Below, piece after piece: positions 1-8,033 of a stretch of DNA of 9,806 nt. The notes under the pieces are model-generated. The model was not told the DNA's origin. It did no database searches and was given only the letters and a program-made list of their open reading frames with translations. The position numbers and the translations under genes are program-made. Position 1 is the stretch's first letter. Each line of letters starts with the position of its first letter. Source of the stretch: Akkermansia muciniphila. GTDB lineage: Bacteria; Verrucomicrobiota; Verrucomicrobiia; Verrucomicrobiales; Akkermansiaceae. The DNA is taken from assembly GCA_945870545.1 (NCBI GenBank), contig CAMBTF010000036.1, forward strand, positions 1 through 9,806, written 5' to 3'.

Positions 1-38
1 CCTCCCCTCCCCGCCTCTTCGGTGTTAGCAGGTTGGCC

Positions 39-1253
39 ATGCGATTCGCTTCCCTTTTCCTCGCCGCCGCCCTCGCCGCCCGTGCGGAAACCGCTGTCCC
101 CGCCGATCCCAAGGAAGCGGCCTATCCCGCGCTGGAGCGTTTCGTGAAAGTGTTAGAAGCTGTCCGCGAGCGCCACCCGGATCTCGACAAGGTCACCTAC
201 GACCGGCTCATCAACCAGGCGCTCGACGGCATGCTCTCCAGCCTCGATGCCCATTCCTCTTTCATCCACCCCGAGATGCAGCAGATGCTCGGCAAGGACG
301 GCGTTCTCAACAACGAGGTGCCGTCCCTCGGCCTGAGCCTGGGCAAGGATTCGGAAAACCTTTTCATCTCCGCCGTCGCGAAATCCGGCCCCGCCGACAA
401 GGCCGGCATCCTTACCCATGCCGCCATTCTCGCCATCAACGGCACCCCTCCCGGCGACACTCCCCTCGCCGAGATCATGGGGCTTTTCCAAGGCAACCCC
501 GGCGACAAAGTCGAGCTCACCCTCCGCGACCACGAGCGCCCCGGCGAAATCAAGGCCACCCTCATTCACCGCTTCATCGAGGAACGCTCGCTCCTCGAGG
601 CCACTCTCCTGAAAAAACATCCCGCCACCGGCTACCTGCGCCTCGCCCAATTCGGAGCCACCTGCGCCCGCGAAATCGAAGCCGCCCTCGACGACCTCGA
701 AGACAAGGGCATGAAATCCCTCATCCTCGATCTCCGCGAAAACGGCGGCGGCGATCTCCACCAGACCGTCCAGATCCTCGGCCTTTTCGTCCCGCCCGGC
801 ACATCCGTCGTCTCCGTCCGCGAGCGCGGCAAGCCGGAAGAGTTTTTGAAAACCCCCGAACGCCAGCGCCGGAAGCGCGACTACCCCATCGCCGTGCTGA
901 TCAACCGGAACTCCGCCTCCGCCTCCGAGCTCACCGCCGGCACCCTCCACGATCTCAAGCGCGCCACCCTCATCGGCGAGAAAAGCTACGGCAAGGGCAG
1001 CGTCCAGAATATCGTCCCCATGGGCAACGGCACCGCCCTCCGCCTCACCATCGCCACCTACCACACCCCCTCGGGCAACACCCCCCACCTCAAGGGAATC
1101 ACTCCCGAAACCGCCATCCCTTTCACCGAAGCCGACCGCCAATTCTTTATCGAGGCCGGACACCCCTCCTCACTCACCGCCGAGGAAAAAAAAGCCCTCG
1201 CCGCCTGGACGGATCCCGCTATCGAGACGGCCGTGAAGGTTCTTGGAAAATGA
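39..1253 (+). CDS. S41 family C-terminal processing protease with PDZ domain (secreted)
   Basis: A 404-residue CtpA/Prc-type serine protease that would cleave near protein C-termini in the periplasm. Visible parts: an N-terminal signal peptide (hydrophobic LFLAAALA, likely cut after ARA near residue 17); a helical N-region with LDAHSSFIHPE (about 70-79), matching the family LDPHSSY motif; a PDZ domain at about 95-170 (LGLSLG, GPADKAGI, GDKVELTL); and an S41 core from about 195 with DLRENGGG (231-238). The Ser/Lys dyad is intact: Ser294 is the middle Ser of SASASE, and Lys319 lies in YGKGSVQ, exactly 25 residues on, as in E. coli Prc; Gln323 follows. I chose ATG at 39 over the in-frame TTG at 33 because an AGG (30-32) sits 6 bases before the ATG. 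It is shorter than many CTPs, with almost nothing after the protease domain. It converges on the fumarase gene. Family certain; substrate unknown. Confidence 0.93.
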   Translation: MRFASLFLAAALAARAETAVPADPKEAAYPALERFVKVLEAVRERHPDLDKVTYDRLINQALDGMLSSLDAHSSFIHPEMQQMLGKDGVLNNEVPSLGLSLGKDSENLFISAVAKSGPADKAGILTHAAILAINGTPPGDTPLAEIMGLFQGNPGDKVELTLRDHERPGEIKATLIHRFIEERSLLEATLLKKHPATGYLRLAQFGATCAREIEAALDDLEDKGMKSLILDLRENGGGDLHQTVQILGLFVPPGTSVVSVRERGKPEEFLKTPERQRRKRDYPIAVLINRNSASASELTAGTLHDLKRATLIGEKSYGKGSVQNIVPMGNGTALRLTIATYHTPSGNTPHLKGITPETAIPFTEADRQFFIEAGHPSSLTAEEKKALAAWTDPAIETAVKVLGK

Positions 1254-1586
1254 ACAAGTGACGGAAGTGCGACACGTGGGCTTCCAGCCGTAAACCGAAA
1301 TGGAACCACGGATCCGACTTCGCCGCCTACTTCGCCATGGCTACGAAGGCCAAGAAGGCTTACTCCTTCGCTACCGCCTTCGCCGAGGCTTCCTCCTACG
1401 CCAAGGCTACGGCGGACAAGACGACGGACAGGTTTCACGGATGGACACGGATTTTTAAAGAGTGATGGAAACGATTTTCAAAACTGTTGGGTGGATCCTT
1501 AAACCGTTTGCCAAAAGTCCTTGCGTAAAAAGCCGAGCAAATGAGTGGCGAGTTTGGGCATAGATCACCCTGCCTTTTGAGACGCT
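1254..1586. other. Gene-free interval between convergent genes
   Basis: These 333 bases separate the 3' ends of the S41 protease gene and the fumarase gene. The middle (about 1307-1458) is the repeat block listed separately. The rest (1459-1586) is less GC-rich. I find no convincing gene, tRNA or rho-independent terminator there: no GC stem followed by a T-run is apparent for either convergent gene. Confidence 0.6.
1307..1458. repeat. Degenerate intergenic repeat block bracketed by CACGGAT
   Basis: CACGGAT occurs at 1307-1313, 1436-1442 and 1446-1452; the last two are 10 bases apart. Between them lies a GC-rich block with three imperfect copies of T(T/A)CGCCNNGGCT(A/T)C at 1331-1344, 1379-1392 and 1397-1410. 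Small inverted repeats are present: CTTCG (1330-1334) with CGAAG (1344-1348), and CCGCC (1375-1379) with GGCGG (1411-1415). The block resembles short dispersed intergenic repeats of Verrucomicrobiota-like genomes, from memory. It could form imperfect hairpins in either transcript. Whether it is mobile or a transcription-end element cannot be told from one copy. Confidence 0.6.
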
Positions 1587-3218
1587 TCAGCACACCGGGC
1601 ACTGATTGATCGTCCGGAAGAAATCGTTGCCCTTGTTGTCCACGAGGATGAACGCCGGGAAATTCTCCACGGTGATTTTCCAGACCGCCTCCATGCCGAG
1701 CTCGGGGAAATCGACGACTTCCTGAGAGCGGATGTGTTCCTGTGCGAGCAAGGCCGCCGGGCCGCCTGCGGAGCCGAGGTAGAAGCCGCCGTGTTTCTTG
1801 CACGCATCCGTCACCTGCTGGGAGCGGTTGCCTTTGGCGAGCATGACCATGGACGCGCCGTGGGTTTGGAAGAGATCGACGTATCCGTCCATGCGGCCAG
1901 CGGTGGTGGGGCCGAAGGAACCGGAGGGCATCCCCACCGGGGTCTTGGCAGGGCCGGCGTAATAGACGGGATACTTCTTGAAATACTCGGGCAGGTCGCC
2001 GGTTTCATCGAGGATCTCCTTGAGCTTCGCGTGGGCGGAATCGCGGGCGACGATGATCGTCCCGCTGAGCGAGAGGGCGGTGGTGACGGGGTATTTGGAA
2101 AGTGTTTCGAGCGTCTTCTCCATGCCGAGATCGAGGTCGATCGCTACGCCCTTGAATTTCCAATCGCGGTATTTCTCCGGGATGAAACGGCCGGGATTTT
2201 TCTCCAACTTCTCCAGGAAAATCCCTTTCCGCGTAATCTTCGCCTTCGCCTGCCGGTCGGCGGAGCAGGATACGCCGATGCCGACCGGGCACGAGGCACC
2301 GTGGCGCGGCAAGCGGATCACCCGGACATCGAGCGCGAAATATTTCCCGCCGAACTGCGCGCCGATGCCGATCTCGCGCGCCAGAACTAACAGCTCTTTC
2401 TCAAGCTCAAGATCACGGAATGCTTGGCCGTGCTCGTTGCCGGAGGTCGGCAAGGAGTCGTAGTAGCGGGTGGTCACCATTTTCACGGTCTTGAGGTTGT
2501 TCTCCGCCGAGGTGCCGCCGATCACGAAGGCGAGGTGATAAGGCGGGCAGGCGGCGGTTCCTAGCGAGCGCATTTTCTCGACGCAGAATTCCTTGAGCCG
2601 CTTCGGGTTGAGTAGCGCTTTGGTTTCCTGATAGAGAAAGGTTTTGTTCGCCGAGCCGCCGCCCTTGCTGACGAAGAGAAAATTGTATTCGTCGCCTTGC
2701 GTGGCGTAGAGGTCGATCTGCGCGGGGAGGTTCGTCTTCGTGTTCACCTCCTCATACATCGTCAGCGGCGCGGTCTGCGAGTAGCGGAGATTCTCCTTGG
2801 TGTAGGTCTGGTGGATGCCCTTGGAAAGGAACTCCGCATCATCGCCCTCCGTCCAGACGTCCTGACCTTTTTTCCCGATGACTGTGGCGGTTCCCGTGTC
2901 CTGGCAGGATGGTAAAATGCCGTGCGCGGCGATCTCCGCGTTCTTCAGCAACATCAGCGCGACCATGCGGTCGTTCTGCGAGGCTTCCGGGTCATCGAGG
3001 ATGGCGGCGACCTGCGCGAGGTGGCTGGCGCGGAAGGTGAAATTGATCGCCCGGAGCGCCTCGGCAGCGAGGAAAGTGAGCGCCTCGGGATCGACTTTCA
3101 GAATTTCCTTTCCGCCAAAATTGACGACATCCACGCCGCCCTCGCGGATGCATTCGTATTCTGTCTCATCCGCGCCCAAGGGGAACGGATCCTGGTAGTG
3201 AAATTCCTTTTCGCTCAT
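1587..3218 (-). CDS. fumA: Class I (4Fe-4S) fumarate hydratase, FumA/FumB type
   Basis: A 543-residue cytosolic enzyme for the reversible hydration of fumarate to L-malate in the TCA cycle. The N-terminus ([36 protein letters not shown]) closely follows E. coli FumA from its first residues, which supports the start at 3218 even though the ribosome site is poor (an AGG about 12 bases upstream). The three cluster-ligand cysteines are present: Cys105 in SCQDTGT, Cys224 in AACPPYH and Cys318 in VSCSADRQ. Their spacing of 119 and 94 residues equals that of the crystallised Leishmania class I fumarase (Cys133/252/346). Asp107 matches the catalytic Asp, and Lys462 in AKGNR probably matches the substrate-binding Lys. 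Both the alpha region and the C-terminal beta domain ([33 protein letters not shown]) are in one chain. The cluster should be oxygen-sensitive. It follows the pseudoprotease gene by 51 bases on the same strand and may be co-transcribed. Tartrate dehydratase is a related alternative, but the FumA-like N-terminus argues for fumarase. Confidence 0.95.
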   Translation of the reverse strand: MSEKEFHYQDPFPLGADETEYECIREGGVDVVNFGGKEILKVDPEALTFLAAEALRAINFTFRASHLAQVAAILDDPEASQNDRMVALMLLKNAEIAAHGILPSCQDTGTATVIGKKGQDVWTEGDDAEFLSKGIHQTYTKENLRYSQTAPLTMYEEVNTKTNLPAQIDLYATQGDEYNFLFVSKGGGSANKTFLYQETKALLNPKRLKEFCVEKMRSLGTAACPPYHLAFVIGGTSAENNLKTVKMVTTRYYDSLPTSGNEHGQAFRDLELEKELLVLAREIGIGAQFGGKYFALDVRVIRLPRHGASCPVGIGVSCSADRQAKAKITRKGIFLEKLEKNPGRFIPEKYRDWKFKGVAIDLDLGMEKTLETLSKYPVTTALSLSGTIIVARDSAHAKLKEILDETGDLPEYFKKYPVYYAGPAKTPVGMPSGSFGPTTAGRMDGYVDLFQTHGASMVMLAKGNRSQQVTDACKKHGGFYLGSAGGPAALLAQEHIRSQEVVDFPELGMEAVWKITVENFPAFILVDNKGNDFFRTINQCPVC

Positions 3219-3269
3219 CGCGGCATCAGCCTAACGCCTCCGTCCGGCGATTGAAGCCCGGATTTCGAT

Positions 3270-4517
3270 TTATCGCGGTCCGAGTGCGTCGAGTTCGCGG
3301 TTCGCGCGGCCGAGAAGGCGCTCGATGTCGCTGAGGTGGCGGCGCATGCGCGGAAGATCGCGGGGTTTTACCTGGCGGCGCATTTCCGGAATCATCGCAC
3401 GGCTCTGTTCGGCGAGTTCCTTCTTTAACAGCTCGGTCTTCGTCCGCGCCTCGGCGACAGTGTCCGCTTTGGATTTGAGGAGCTCCACCACCGCCTCACT
3501 GCCCATGATGTAAGTCCGCGTCCGGTCGGCGCGTGCCATGGTGATACCGACCACGCGGCCCTGCAGATCGACGACCGGCCCGCCGATCTGGTTGGACTTG
3601 ATTTTCATGTCGGTCTGCACCACACGGGAGAAGCCATCGCGGATGCGGTTCGGCTCGCCGCCCATGCGTTCCATCGCGTTGAGCCTGCCGCCCGCGAACT
3701 GGCCGAGCACAGGGCGGTTGGAAAGCAGCACCTCGACGTCGCGCTCCTTACCGGCGGTCTCGATGCGCAAGTTCACCTTGTCGCCGGGGTTCTTGCCGCT
3801 AAGCGCATTTCTGAGTTCCTGAAGGCCGGAAATATTACGGTCGTTCACGCTCAGGATCAGGTCGCCAGCACGAAGACCCGCCTCCGCGGCGCCGTATTCG
3901 GGCTGCACATTCGCGATCCTGATCCCTTCGCCACGATACTCGAAATCCGCCATGATCCCGAGGGGCGCCTTGTCTGTTTCGCGGAGATTCCTTTCCAACA
4001 CGCCGACCACTCCGAACGCGCCCGGCTTGCCATCGGGTCTCGTGGCGACGAGGAAACGTCCGAGCGAAAGATCTGAAATATGGAATTTCACCGGGGTGAT
4101 GTTTTCCGATTCGACGGCTACTTGAGGAATCGTGAGAAGGGCTAGATCCTCCTCGGTGAAAACACCCGTAACCACGGCCTTCGCGCCAGCGCCATCCCTA
4201 CCCATGATGTAAAGCGTGTCGGTAAAACTTGCGATCTCGCTCCACTTCGTGAGGATGCTGGTGCCATCCTGGACTGCTGTGCCGTAGGCCAGACGAAGGG
4301 GCTTGCCTTGCTCACGCCCCCATACCAACACCGTCGATTTTGCCGACTCAGCGACAAGAGGTTCCAGCGACTTGTTAAATTCGATCGACTGCGCATCCAC
4401 GACTTTTCTTTCGTCCGGACGCATGAGCGGCACCTCCTCCTGCATGCGTTGAGAGTTTGCCGGTGATGTTGCTAAGATCAGCAGAGCGGCGCCAAGTTTA
4501 TGCGGATAGCGTCTCAT
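3270..4517 (-). CDS. Probable catalytically dead trypsin-like (HtrA-type) protein with internal PDZ domain
   Basis: 415 residues with a signal peptide (MRRYPHKLGAALLILATSPA, cut near NSQ). Residues about 55-175 follow a trypsin-fold N-lobe: ILTKWSEI (88-95) sits where HtrA has ILTNAHVV, and EEDLALLTI (122-130) holds the catalytic-Asp position, Asp124. A PDZ domain follows at about 185-265 (GIRIANVQPEYGAAEAGLRAGDLILSVN-type sequence, then PGDKVNLRIE). After it, VQTDMKIKSNQIGGPVVDLQGRVVGI (300-325, by motif) resumes the protease C-lobe. The His position is Ser93 and the nucleophile position is Ile311 (NQIGGP instead of GNSGGP), so hydrolysis is unlikely. Residues 347-415 are charged and probably helical or coiled-coil. 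Start: its ATG overlaps the TGA of the upstream HtrA gene (ATGA), implying translational coupling. I infer a scaffold, regulator or substrate-binding partner of that protease. I recall similar proteins from planctomycetes, so the family may not be new. Function is uncertain. Confidence 0.85.
   Translation of the reverse strand: MRRYPHKLGAALLILATSPANSQRMQEEVPLMRPDERKVVDAQSIEFNKSLEPLVAESAKSTVLVWGREQGKPLRLAYGTAVQDGTSILTKWSEIASFTDTLYIMGRDGAGAKAVVTGVFTEEDLALLTIPQVAVESENITPVKFHISDLSLGRFLVATRPDGKPGAFGVVGVLERNLRETDKAPLGIMADFEYRGEGIRIANVQPEYGAAEAGLRAGDLILSVNDRNISGLQELRNALSGKNPGDKVNLRIETAGKERDVEVLLSNRPVLGQFAGGRLNAMERMGGEPNRIRDGFSRVVQTDMKIKSNQIGGPVVDLQGRVVGITMARADRTRTYIMGSEAVVELLKSKADTVAEARTKTELLKKELAEQSRAMIPEMRRQVKPRDLPRMRRHLSDIERLLGRANRELDALGPR
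4514..4517 (-). promoter_or_regulatory. ATGA stop/start overlap (translational coupling)
   Basis: Read on the minus strand, ATG (4517-4515) of the pseudoprotease overlaps TGA (4516-4514) of the HtrA-like protease. Such overlaps usually mean re-initiation by the same ribosome and linked amounts of the two products. This supports the start codon of the downstream gene and suggests the two proteins work together. Confidence 0.8.
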
Positions 4518-5497
4518 CTTGTCCTGAAAAGTTCCTCCCGTTTCACCAGTTCCACCTCGATTCCGACCTCCGTCTCACCACGGACGATTCCGAGTTTCAC
4601 CACATCGCCGACCTCGCGCTTCACCAGCACCTGCTGGAGCTCCGCCCCCTCGCGGACGCGGTCGCCATCCACCGAGCGGATCACATCCCCCACCCTCACG
4701 CCCGCCGCGGCAGCAGGGGAATTCGGCTCGACCTTGTTAACGGGCACACCGTCGGCACCTTCGTTCATGCCCATGCCGATTCCAAGCACGGGAGTCTCCG
4801 GATTCGCCATGGGATTCATCTGGAGCGTGCCCCAAGTCTCGCCCGCGAGCAACCGATCCCAATCCTCGCGAAAGCCGTCGATGCCTGCGTGGTTGTTGTT
4901 TTTCCATGACTCACCGATCGAGGAATTGATCCCGACGAGATTCCCATCGAGATCGAAGAGCGGCCCGCCGGAATCACCGCCGATCAGGGTGCAGTCGGTG
5001 GTGAAATAATTCCCCGGACCATCTGACATCAATCTGCCGAAACGGACGGGAGGAGTCCTCGCCGGATCGAAGCCCGCCGAGTGCCCGAGCGCGACGACCC
5101 AGTCCCCCGCCTCCAGCGGTTTCGACTCGCCAAGTTTCACGAAAGGCCATGGCCCGGCTTCGACCATTTTCACCATGCCGATGTCCTTGGAGAAATTCGC
5201 GCCCAGCACCTTGCCGAGCCATTTCTTGCCGTCGGAGAAATAGATATCCACTTCCTCCATGCCCTGCACCACGTGCGCGGCGGTCAGAATCAAGCCATCC
5301 CCGGAAACAAGGATGCCAGAACCCGACGACCCAGTTTTCTCGGAAACGAGCGCGACCGTGGCCGCCGTCGCTTGCGTGGAAACCTCCGCCACCTTCTTTT
5401 CGAGATTCACAAGATCGGCGACAGTGGCCGCCGGCTCGTAGGCGAGGGCTGTCCCCGCCGCCGCGAATATGATCCACACGATGGTTTTCATTTTCAT
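4514..5497 (-). CDS. HtrA/Deg-like periplasmic serine protease with one PDZ domain
   Basis: A 327-residue S1C protease for envelope protein quality control or regulated cleavage. Signal peptide MKMKTIVWIIFAAAGTALA is probably cut before YEP. The trypsin-fold domain spans about 35-215 with an intact triad: His75 (TAAHVV), Asp105 (KDIGMVK) and Ser176 (GGDSGGP). His-Asp spacing is 30, as in DegP. A single PDZ domain occupies about 235-320 (VNKVEPNSPAAAAGVRVGD, IRSVDGD). The reading frame is open back to a TTG at 5509, but ATG at 5497 gives a standard basic n-region; ATG at 5491 is also possible. No strong Shine-Dalgarno is visible (GGG about 8 bases upstream). Only one PDZ makes it DegS-like in layout, although the cleavable-looking signal suggests a soluble protein. 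Between the protease and PDZ domains is a segment rich in Trp and Asn (SWKNNNHAGIDGFREDWDRL). First gene of a minus-strand unit with the pseudoprotease. Confidence 0.92.
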   Translation of the reverse strand: MKMKTIVWIIFAAAGTALAYEPAATVADLVNLEKKVAEVSTQATAATVALVSEKTGSSGSGILVSGDGLILTAAHVVQGMEEVDIYFSDGKKWLGKVLGANFSKDIGMVKMVEAGPWPFVKLGESKPLEAGDWVVALGHSAGFDPARTPPVRFGRLMSDGPGNYFTTDCTLIGGDSGGPLFDLDGNLVGINSSIGESWKNNNHAGIDGFREDWDRLLAGETWGTLQMNPMANPETPVLGIGMGMNEGADGVPVNKVEPNSPAAAAGVRVGDVIRSVDGDRVREGAELQQVLVKREVGDVVKLGIVRGETEVGIEVELVKREELFRTR

Positions 5498-5615
5498 CAC
5501 TACCCACAATCGACACCATGACAGCCATTCGTCTAGCGATTTGTGGCGGGTGATGTTCGGAAAAGTTTACGGTTTCAAGTTCGGCGTTTCCCCGTATCTT
5601 CATGCCGCAGCGATC
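5498..5615. promoter_or_regulatory. Divergent intergenic control region (HtrA / PBP1)
   Basis: These 118 bases separate the divergent starts of the HtrA-like protease and the class A PBP, so promoters for both units are expected here. For the minus strand the best guess is TTGAAA (5578-5573) with a 17-base spacer to a poor -10, CATCAC (5555-5550). I see no convincing sigma70 pair for the plus strand and no operator-like palindrome. The individual boxes are weak; the regional call rests on gene orientation. Confidence 0.35.
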
Positions 5616-7976
5616 ATGGCGAAACGCAAACAACAGAGCAACAGTCCCCGCGAGGACAAGCCCGCCTCGGGTGGGTCGCCCAACCCGCTCTCGCTGCTTT
5701 TGCTGTGGCCCTTCTATCTCCTGTTCTGGCTCACGCGCGGCACAGGCGGGATAATGCGGTTTTTTTCGCGCCTGATCGGCATACCTTTTGTCGCCGGAAT
5801 CTGCCTGCTCATCGTCCTGACTTGCGTGTACAGCATTCGCTCCACTCAATACGACCTCAACCTCATCAACAAGATGCCGGAGCGCACGATCATCCTCGAC
5901 CGGCAAGGCACAGAAATCGGGCGCATCCACGGCGAGAAGCGCTCCATTGTCCCGCTCAAGGACGTGTCCGAGGATTTCCGCAAGGCGATCCTCGCCCGCG
6001 AGAACGAGCGTTTCTATTCTCACGGCGCCATTGATGTTTTCGGAATCGGGCGGGCTTCCCTGAAAAACCTCGAAGGGAAAAAGGAAGGTGCCTCGACGAT
6101 CACCCAGCAGCTCGCATCCGATGTTTTTCAACTCAAGGCGCCTGAGATGGTCGAGGAAAACCGGAGCCAGCCGCTCAAGCTCCTGATGATGCAGCTCGAC
6201 CGCAAGTGCCTTGAGATCGCCATCGCGTTCCGCCTTGAATCCGCCCTTTCCAAAGACCGCATCCTGGAAGCTTACATCAACCAGATCAACTGGGGTCGCC
6301 AGATCAAGGGAGTCGGCGAGGCCTCGCGCATCTATTTTGAAAAGCACCCTGCAGAGCTGACCCTTTCCGAATCCGCGCTGCTGGCCGGAATCGTCCGCGG
6401 CCCCGACGCCTTCAACCCTTTCCGCTCCATGGAGGCGGCCGAGCGCGAGCGCAACACCACCCTCGCCCGCATGGTCAAGACGGGTAAGATTTCCCAGCCA
6501 CAGGCGGACGCCGCGAAAAAGGAGCCGATCACTGTTCGCCCCGTGTGGCGGCGCGAATCCAAGGAATCCTACGCGATGGACGCGATCCGCCGCGATCTGG
6601 AGATCATCCTCGAAAAGGAAAATATCCAGCTCGGTGGCCTGACCATCGTCACCACCATCGACCAACGTCTGCAGACCATCGCGGAGGAGGCGCTCGACAA
6701 GAAGCTCCGCGAAACGGAACGCCTTTCCGGATACCCGCACCAGACGCGGGCGGGTTGGCAAAACCTGCCGGAAGACAAGCGCGAGGAGCCGAAATACATC
6801 CAAGGGGCCGTCGTTCTGATCGAGAACCGGACGGGAGCCGTGCTCGCCCTTGTCGGCGGGCGCGATGCGAACGAGTCCAAATTCAACCGCGCGATCCAGG
6901 CGCGCCGCCAGATCGGATCGATCTTCAAGCCTTTCGTTTATCTCGCCGCCTTCGACAAGGGCATGCAGCCCTCCACCCTGATTTCCGACGGCCCGATCTA
7001 CCGGAATGAGATCAAGGGCGCAGCGACATGGCGGCCTAACAACTCGGACGGGAAATTCGGCGGCATGCATCCGGTTTCCTACGGCCTGATCCGTTCCCGC
7101 AACACCATGTCAGTCCGCGTGGGGAATTACGCCGGGCTTTCCAATGTGAAGGAAGTCTCACGCAAGGCGGGCTTCGGGATGGCGATGCCGGAAACACCCT
7201 CCTCTTACCTCGGCTCATGGGAGGCAAGCCCGTGGGAAGTGGCGACCTCATATACGATTTTCCCCAACGACGGCCAACGCTACCGGCCTTTTCTCGTCTC
7301 CGAGATCAAAGATCGCGACGGAAACATCCTGTATCGCACCCCGCCCCTGCCCTACCAGGCCGCCAACACCGGCTCGGCGTGGTCGGTTTCCAAAATCCTC
7401 CAGCAAGTGGCTAGCTCGGGCACCGCTGCCTCCATGAAACGGCTCGGCTTTGACAAGCCCGCCGCCGGAAAGACCGGAACCACCAACGATTTCAAAGACG
7501 CATGGTTCGCCGGTTATTCTTCCAGCCTCACCTGCGCCGTATGGGTCGGCTTCGACCAACCCAAGAAAACAATCCAGGGCGGTTTCGGCTCCACTCTCGC
7601 CCTGCCGGTTTGGGTGCATGTGATGAAAACTGCCGACCGCCTCGGCTATAAGGCCGGCGAGCTGCACTCGAAGATCGACCTCGCCGACATCGAGCTATGC
7701 CGCCTTTCCGGGAAACGCGCCACGGCGGGGTGCCGCAGCGCGGGAACCGCTTACGGTGAACAAATTCCAAAGGACATCGCGCCCAGCACAGGCGATCTCT
7801 GCCCGATCCATCCCGCCCGGGCGGTCCCCGTTTCCGAAGCCGAAGATGCTACGCCGCCGCGAGCCACTCCCATCGAGGAGGGTCATTCCCCTCCCCGCGC
7901 ACAACCCGTCGAGGAACCGCCCCTGCGCGCCCATCCCGTCGAGGAAGCCCCTCTCCGCGCCCAACCTGTGGATTGA
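5616..7976 (+). CDS. Bifunctional class A penicillin-binding protein (glycosyltransferase/transpeptidase, PBP1 type)
   Basis: A 786-residue inner-membrane enzyme that polymerises lipid II and cross-links peptidoglycan. After a basic cytosolic start (MAKRKQQ) come two hydrophobic stretches (about 26-39 and 53-73); the second is the likely anchor. GT51 domain: Glu129 in ARENERFYSH, STITQQL (160-166), RKCLE with Glu200, then SKDRILEAYINQINWG and LTLSESALLAGIVRGP. Transpeptidase domain: nucleophile Ser435 in SIFK (435-438), SRN (494-496) and KTGT from Lys619. A Cys-containing module follows (LCRLSGKRATAGC, GDLCPIH), as in other PBP1s, then a Pro/Glu repeat tail (735-786). Oddities: the usual ED of the first GT51 motif is EN, and the segment between TITQQL and RK is 29 residues, against 13 in E. 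coli PBP1A. The frame is open upstream to 5469; I prefer ATG 5616 because it gives a normal cytosolic N-terminus and keeps the divergent spacer, but ATG 5553 cannot be excluded. Confidence 0.93.
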   Translation: MAKRKQQSNSPREDKPASGGSPNPLSLLLLWPFYLLFWLTRGTGGIMRFFSRLIGIPFVAGICLLIVLTCVYSIRSTQYDLNLINKMPERTIILDRQGTEIGRIHGEKRSIVPLKDVSEDFRKAILARENERFYSHGAIDVFGIGRASLKNLEGKKEGASTITQQLASDVFQLKAPEMVEENRSQPLKLLMMQLDRKCLEIAIAFRLESALSKDRILEAYINQINWGRQIKGVGEASRIYFEKHPAELTLSESALLAGIVRGPDAFNPFRSMEAAERERNTTLARMVKTGKISQPQADAAKKEPITVRPVWRRESKESYAMDAIRRDLEIILEKENIQLGGLTIVTTIDQRLQTIAEEALDKKLRETERLSGYPHQTRAGWQNLPEDKREEPKYIQGAVVLIENRTGAVLALVGGRDANESKFNRAIQARRQIGSIFKPFVYLAAFDKGMQPSTLISDGPIYRNEIKGAATWRPNNSDGKFGGMHPVSYGLIRSRNTMSVRVGNYAGLSNVKEVSRKAGFGMAMPETPSSYLGSWEASPWEVATSYTIFPNDGQRYRPFLVSEIKDRDGNILYRTPPLPYQAANTGSAWSVSKILQQVASSGTAASMKRLGFDKPAAGKTGTTNDFKDAWFAGYSSSLTCAVWVGFDQPKKTIQGGFGSTLALPVWVHVMKTADRLGYKAGELHSKIDLADIELCRLSGKRATAGCRSAGTAYGEQIPKDIAPSTGDLCPIHPARAVPVSEAEDATPPRATPIEEGHSPPRAQPVEEPPLRAHPVEEAPLRAQPVD
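7818..7973 (+). repeat. Imperfect coding repeats in the PBP1 C-terminal tail
   Basis: The last 52 residues of the PBP contain five RAxP(V/I)-type units starting at residues 735 (RAVPVSE), 749 (RATPIEE), 761 (RAQPVEE), 771 (RAHPVEE) and 781 (RAQPVD). Spacing tightens from 14 to 12, 10 and 10 residues. The last two units are a near-tandem 30-base DNA repeat (from about 7920 and 7950). The tail is rich in Pro, Glu and Arg, is probably disordered, and faces the periplasm. It may span or bind the cell wall or a partner; that is inference. Confidence 0.75.
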
Positions 7977-8033
7977 CCGAACCCACCTTTTCAGACAAGA
8001 ACCCTGCGCTCCGGCATTTTCTAACCAACCACT

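Noticed and set aside
153..1163. 336-codon minus-strand open frame opposite the S41 protease
   Set aside because: Gly/Ala/Glu-rich mirror translation with no motif; the plus-strand frame has an intact Ser/Lys dyad, PDZ and signal peptide.
1300..1458. 52-codon plus-strand open frame covering the intergenic repeat (RHGYEGQ and RQGYGGQ patterns)
   Set aside because: Fully explained by the degenerate repeat block; no ribosome site, and the patterned translation follows the DNA repeat.
1500..1560. Short minus-strand frame beginning MPKLATHLLGFL, considered as a transposase remnant
   Set aside because: Only about 20 codons; I could not match it to any transposase family, so there is no support.
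1734..2390. 218-codon plus-strand open frame opposite the fumarase
   Set aside because: Shadow of a well-conserved enzyme; no start signal or domain features of its own.
4974..7070. Very long minus-strand open frame (698 codons) opposite the PBP gene and the HtrA start
   Set aside because: It is antisense to a PBP with all catalytic motifs and partly to the HtrA gene; its translation has no recognisable domain and a composition typical of antisense frames in GC-rich DNA.
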